Of a DNA stretch of 64,000 nt, positions 63,563 to 64,000 are shown in pieces. Positions within the stretch are counted from its first letter, which is position 1. Every line of letters starts with the position of its first letter. Below the pieces are notes generated by a model, which worked only from the letters and a program-made list of their open reading frames with translations, searched no databases and was not told the DNA's origin. Source of the DNA: Symbiodinium kawagutii (lineage: Eukaryota; Sar; Dinophyceae; Suessiales; Symbiodiniaceae). The position numbers were made by a program, and so were the translations under genes. Location of the stretch: the NCBI GenBank assembly GCA_009767595.1, contig VSDK01025508.1, positions 931 through 64,930 of the forward strand, read 5' to 3'.

Positions 63563-64000
63563 GCCACCATTGTTGCAGGTATCCCAGCTTTTATATGGAT
63601 ATGGCATGATATGGCAATGTAATCCGATGATTTGAAACGGATGTTTCCATGATTGAGTCTGATTGGTTCGATCTTTAGATCATTAAGATCAACGAACAGA
63701 ACTTTAAGGGAGACTCAAAGATCTCAAAGTCGCCGTGACCTTAACGCTTGGGTATTCAATCACAACTGGTTGGAGGTCTTAAACTTTAAACGTTTGATTG
63801 CTTTCCCTTTACCATTTGGGGATGGTTGCGGGACCTTTGCCATTTAGCCACGAGAGAGGTAGTCTTGTGAATATCTCTCAGTTTGCTACTTCCACACACA
63901 CACACACACAAACATTACGCATGTATCGCAGAAACTCATGGACAAATGCAGTATTTCTACTTGGGCATCTTGAGAAAACCTAGTTCCACATTGTATTGCC
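63563..64000. repeat. Second copy of the ankyrin-GNAT 5' flank, cut by the window edge
   Basis: Matches 49929-50519 in order, ending with GTTCCACATTGTATTGCC, about 55 bp before the point corresponding to the ankyrin-GNAT ATG. Confidence 0.75.

Overview
The window looks like nuclear DNA of a dinoflagellate, probably a symbiodiniacean or Polarella-like suessialean. This is inferred from: very short exons (about 30-180 nt) separated by introns of hundreds to thousands of bases; GC-rich exon islands in an AT-rich, repeat-filled background; acceptors almost always followed by G (AG|G); frequent GC splice donors; protein families multiplied in dinoflagellates (ankyrin-GNAT, PPR-like, PP2C, SpoVS-like); TTG tracts; and every homology-anchored host gene lying on the + strand. 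The DNA is a draft assembly with three N gaps, each inside or beside an exon.

Layout. 0-1.3 kb: 3' end of a retroelement (reverse transcriptase tail plus RNase H) followed by two perfect hairpins. 2.0-3.5 kb: a 79-bp satellite. About 4.6-25.2 kb: a + strand multi-exon region that opens with two exons of a SpoVS-like domain and ends in a terminal exon with its stop at 25203. The exons between are seen only as short open GC-rich islands with AG|G borders, so their membership in one gene is inference. This stretch also holds three tandem-repeat blocks (10.9-12.7 kb), fold-back elements and a decayed DDE transposase (23.9-24.5 kb). 25.2-28.4 kb: mostly repeats, including a 2.1-kb array of 11-mers. 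From 28.5 kb: an HMG-box-like first exon with a possible relict spliced-leader sequence upstream, a protein-kinase N-lobe with two in-frame stops, and further + strand exons to about 46.3 kb.

47.0-56.0 kb is the best-supported host gene: nine phase-consistent exons of a PP2C-type protein phosphatase. Its 4.3-kb sixth intron contains a complete two-exon ankyrin-repeat/GNAT acetyltransferase gene on the same strand (50.6-52.3 kb). The DNA just upstream of that nested gene is duplicated at the right edge of the window (63.6-64.0 kb), which suggests another copy just outside. 61.1-63.2 kb holds three exons of a PPR-like gene.

Several families of short inverted-repeat (MITE-like) elements are scattered throughout. 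One family (FB-B, about 100-117 bp, GGC...GCC ends) is flanked by 4-bp direct repeats in four copies, and one copy sits inside another family's element. A 114-bp element at 17.1 kb sits in a TA beside an intact empty copy of its target. Exon ends away from the SpoVS, PP2C and ankyrin-GNAT models are approximate. No tRNA, rRNA, CRISPR or bacterial-type operon was seen.
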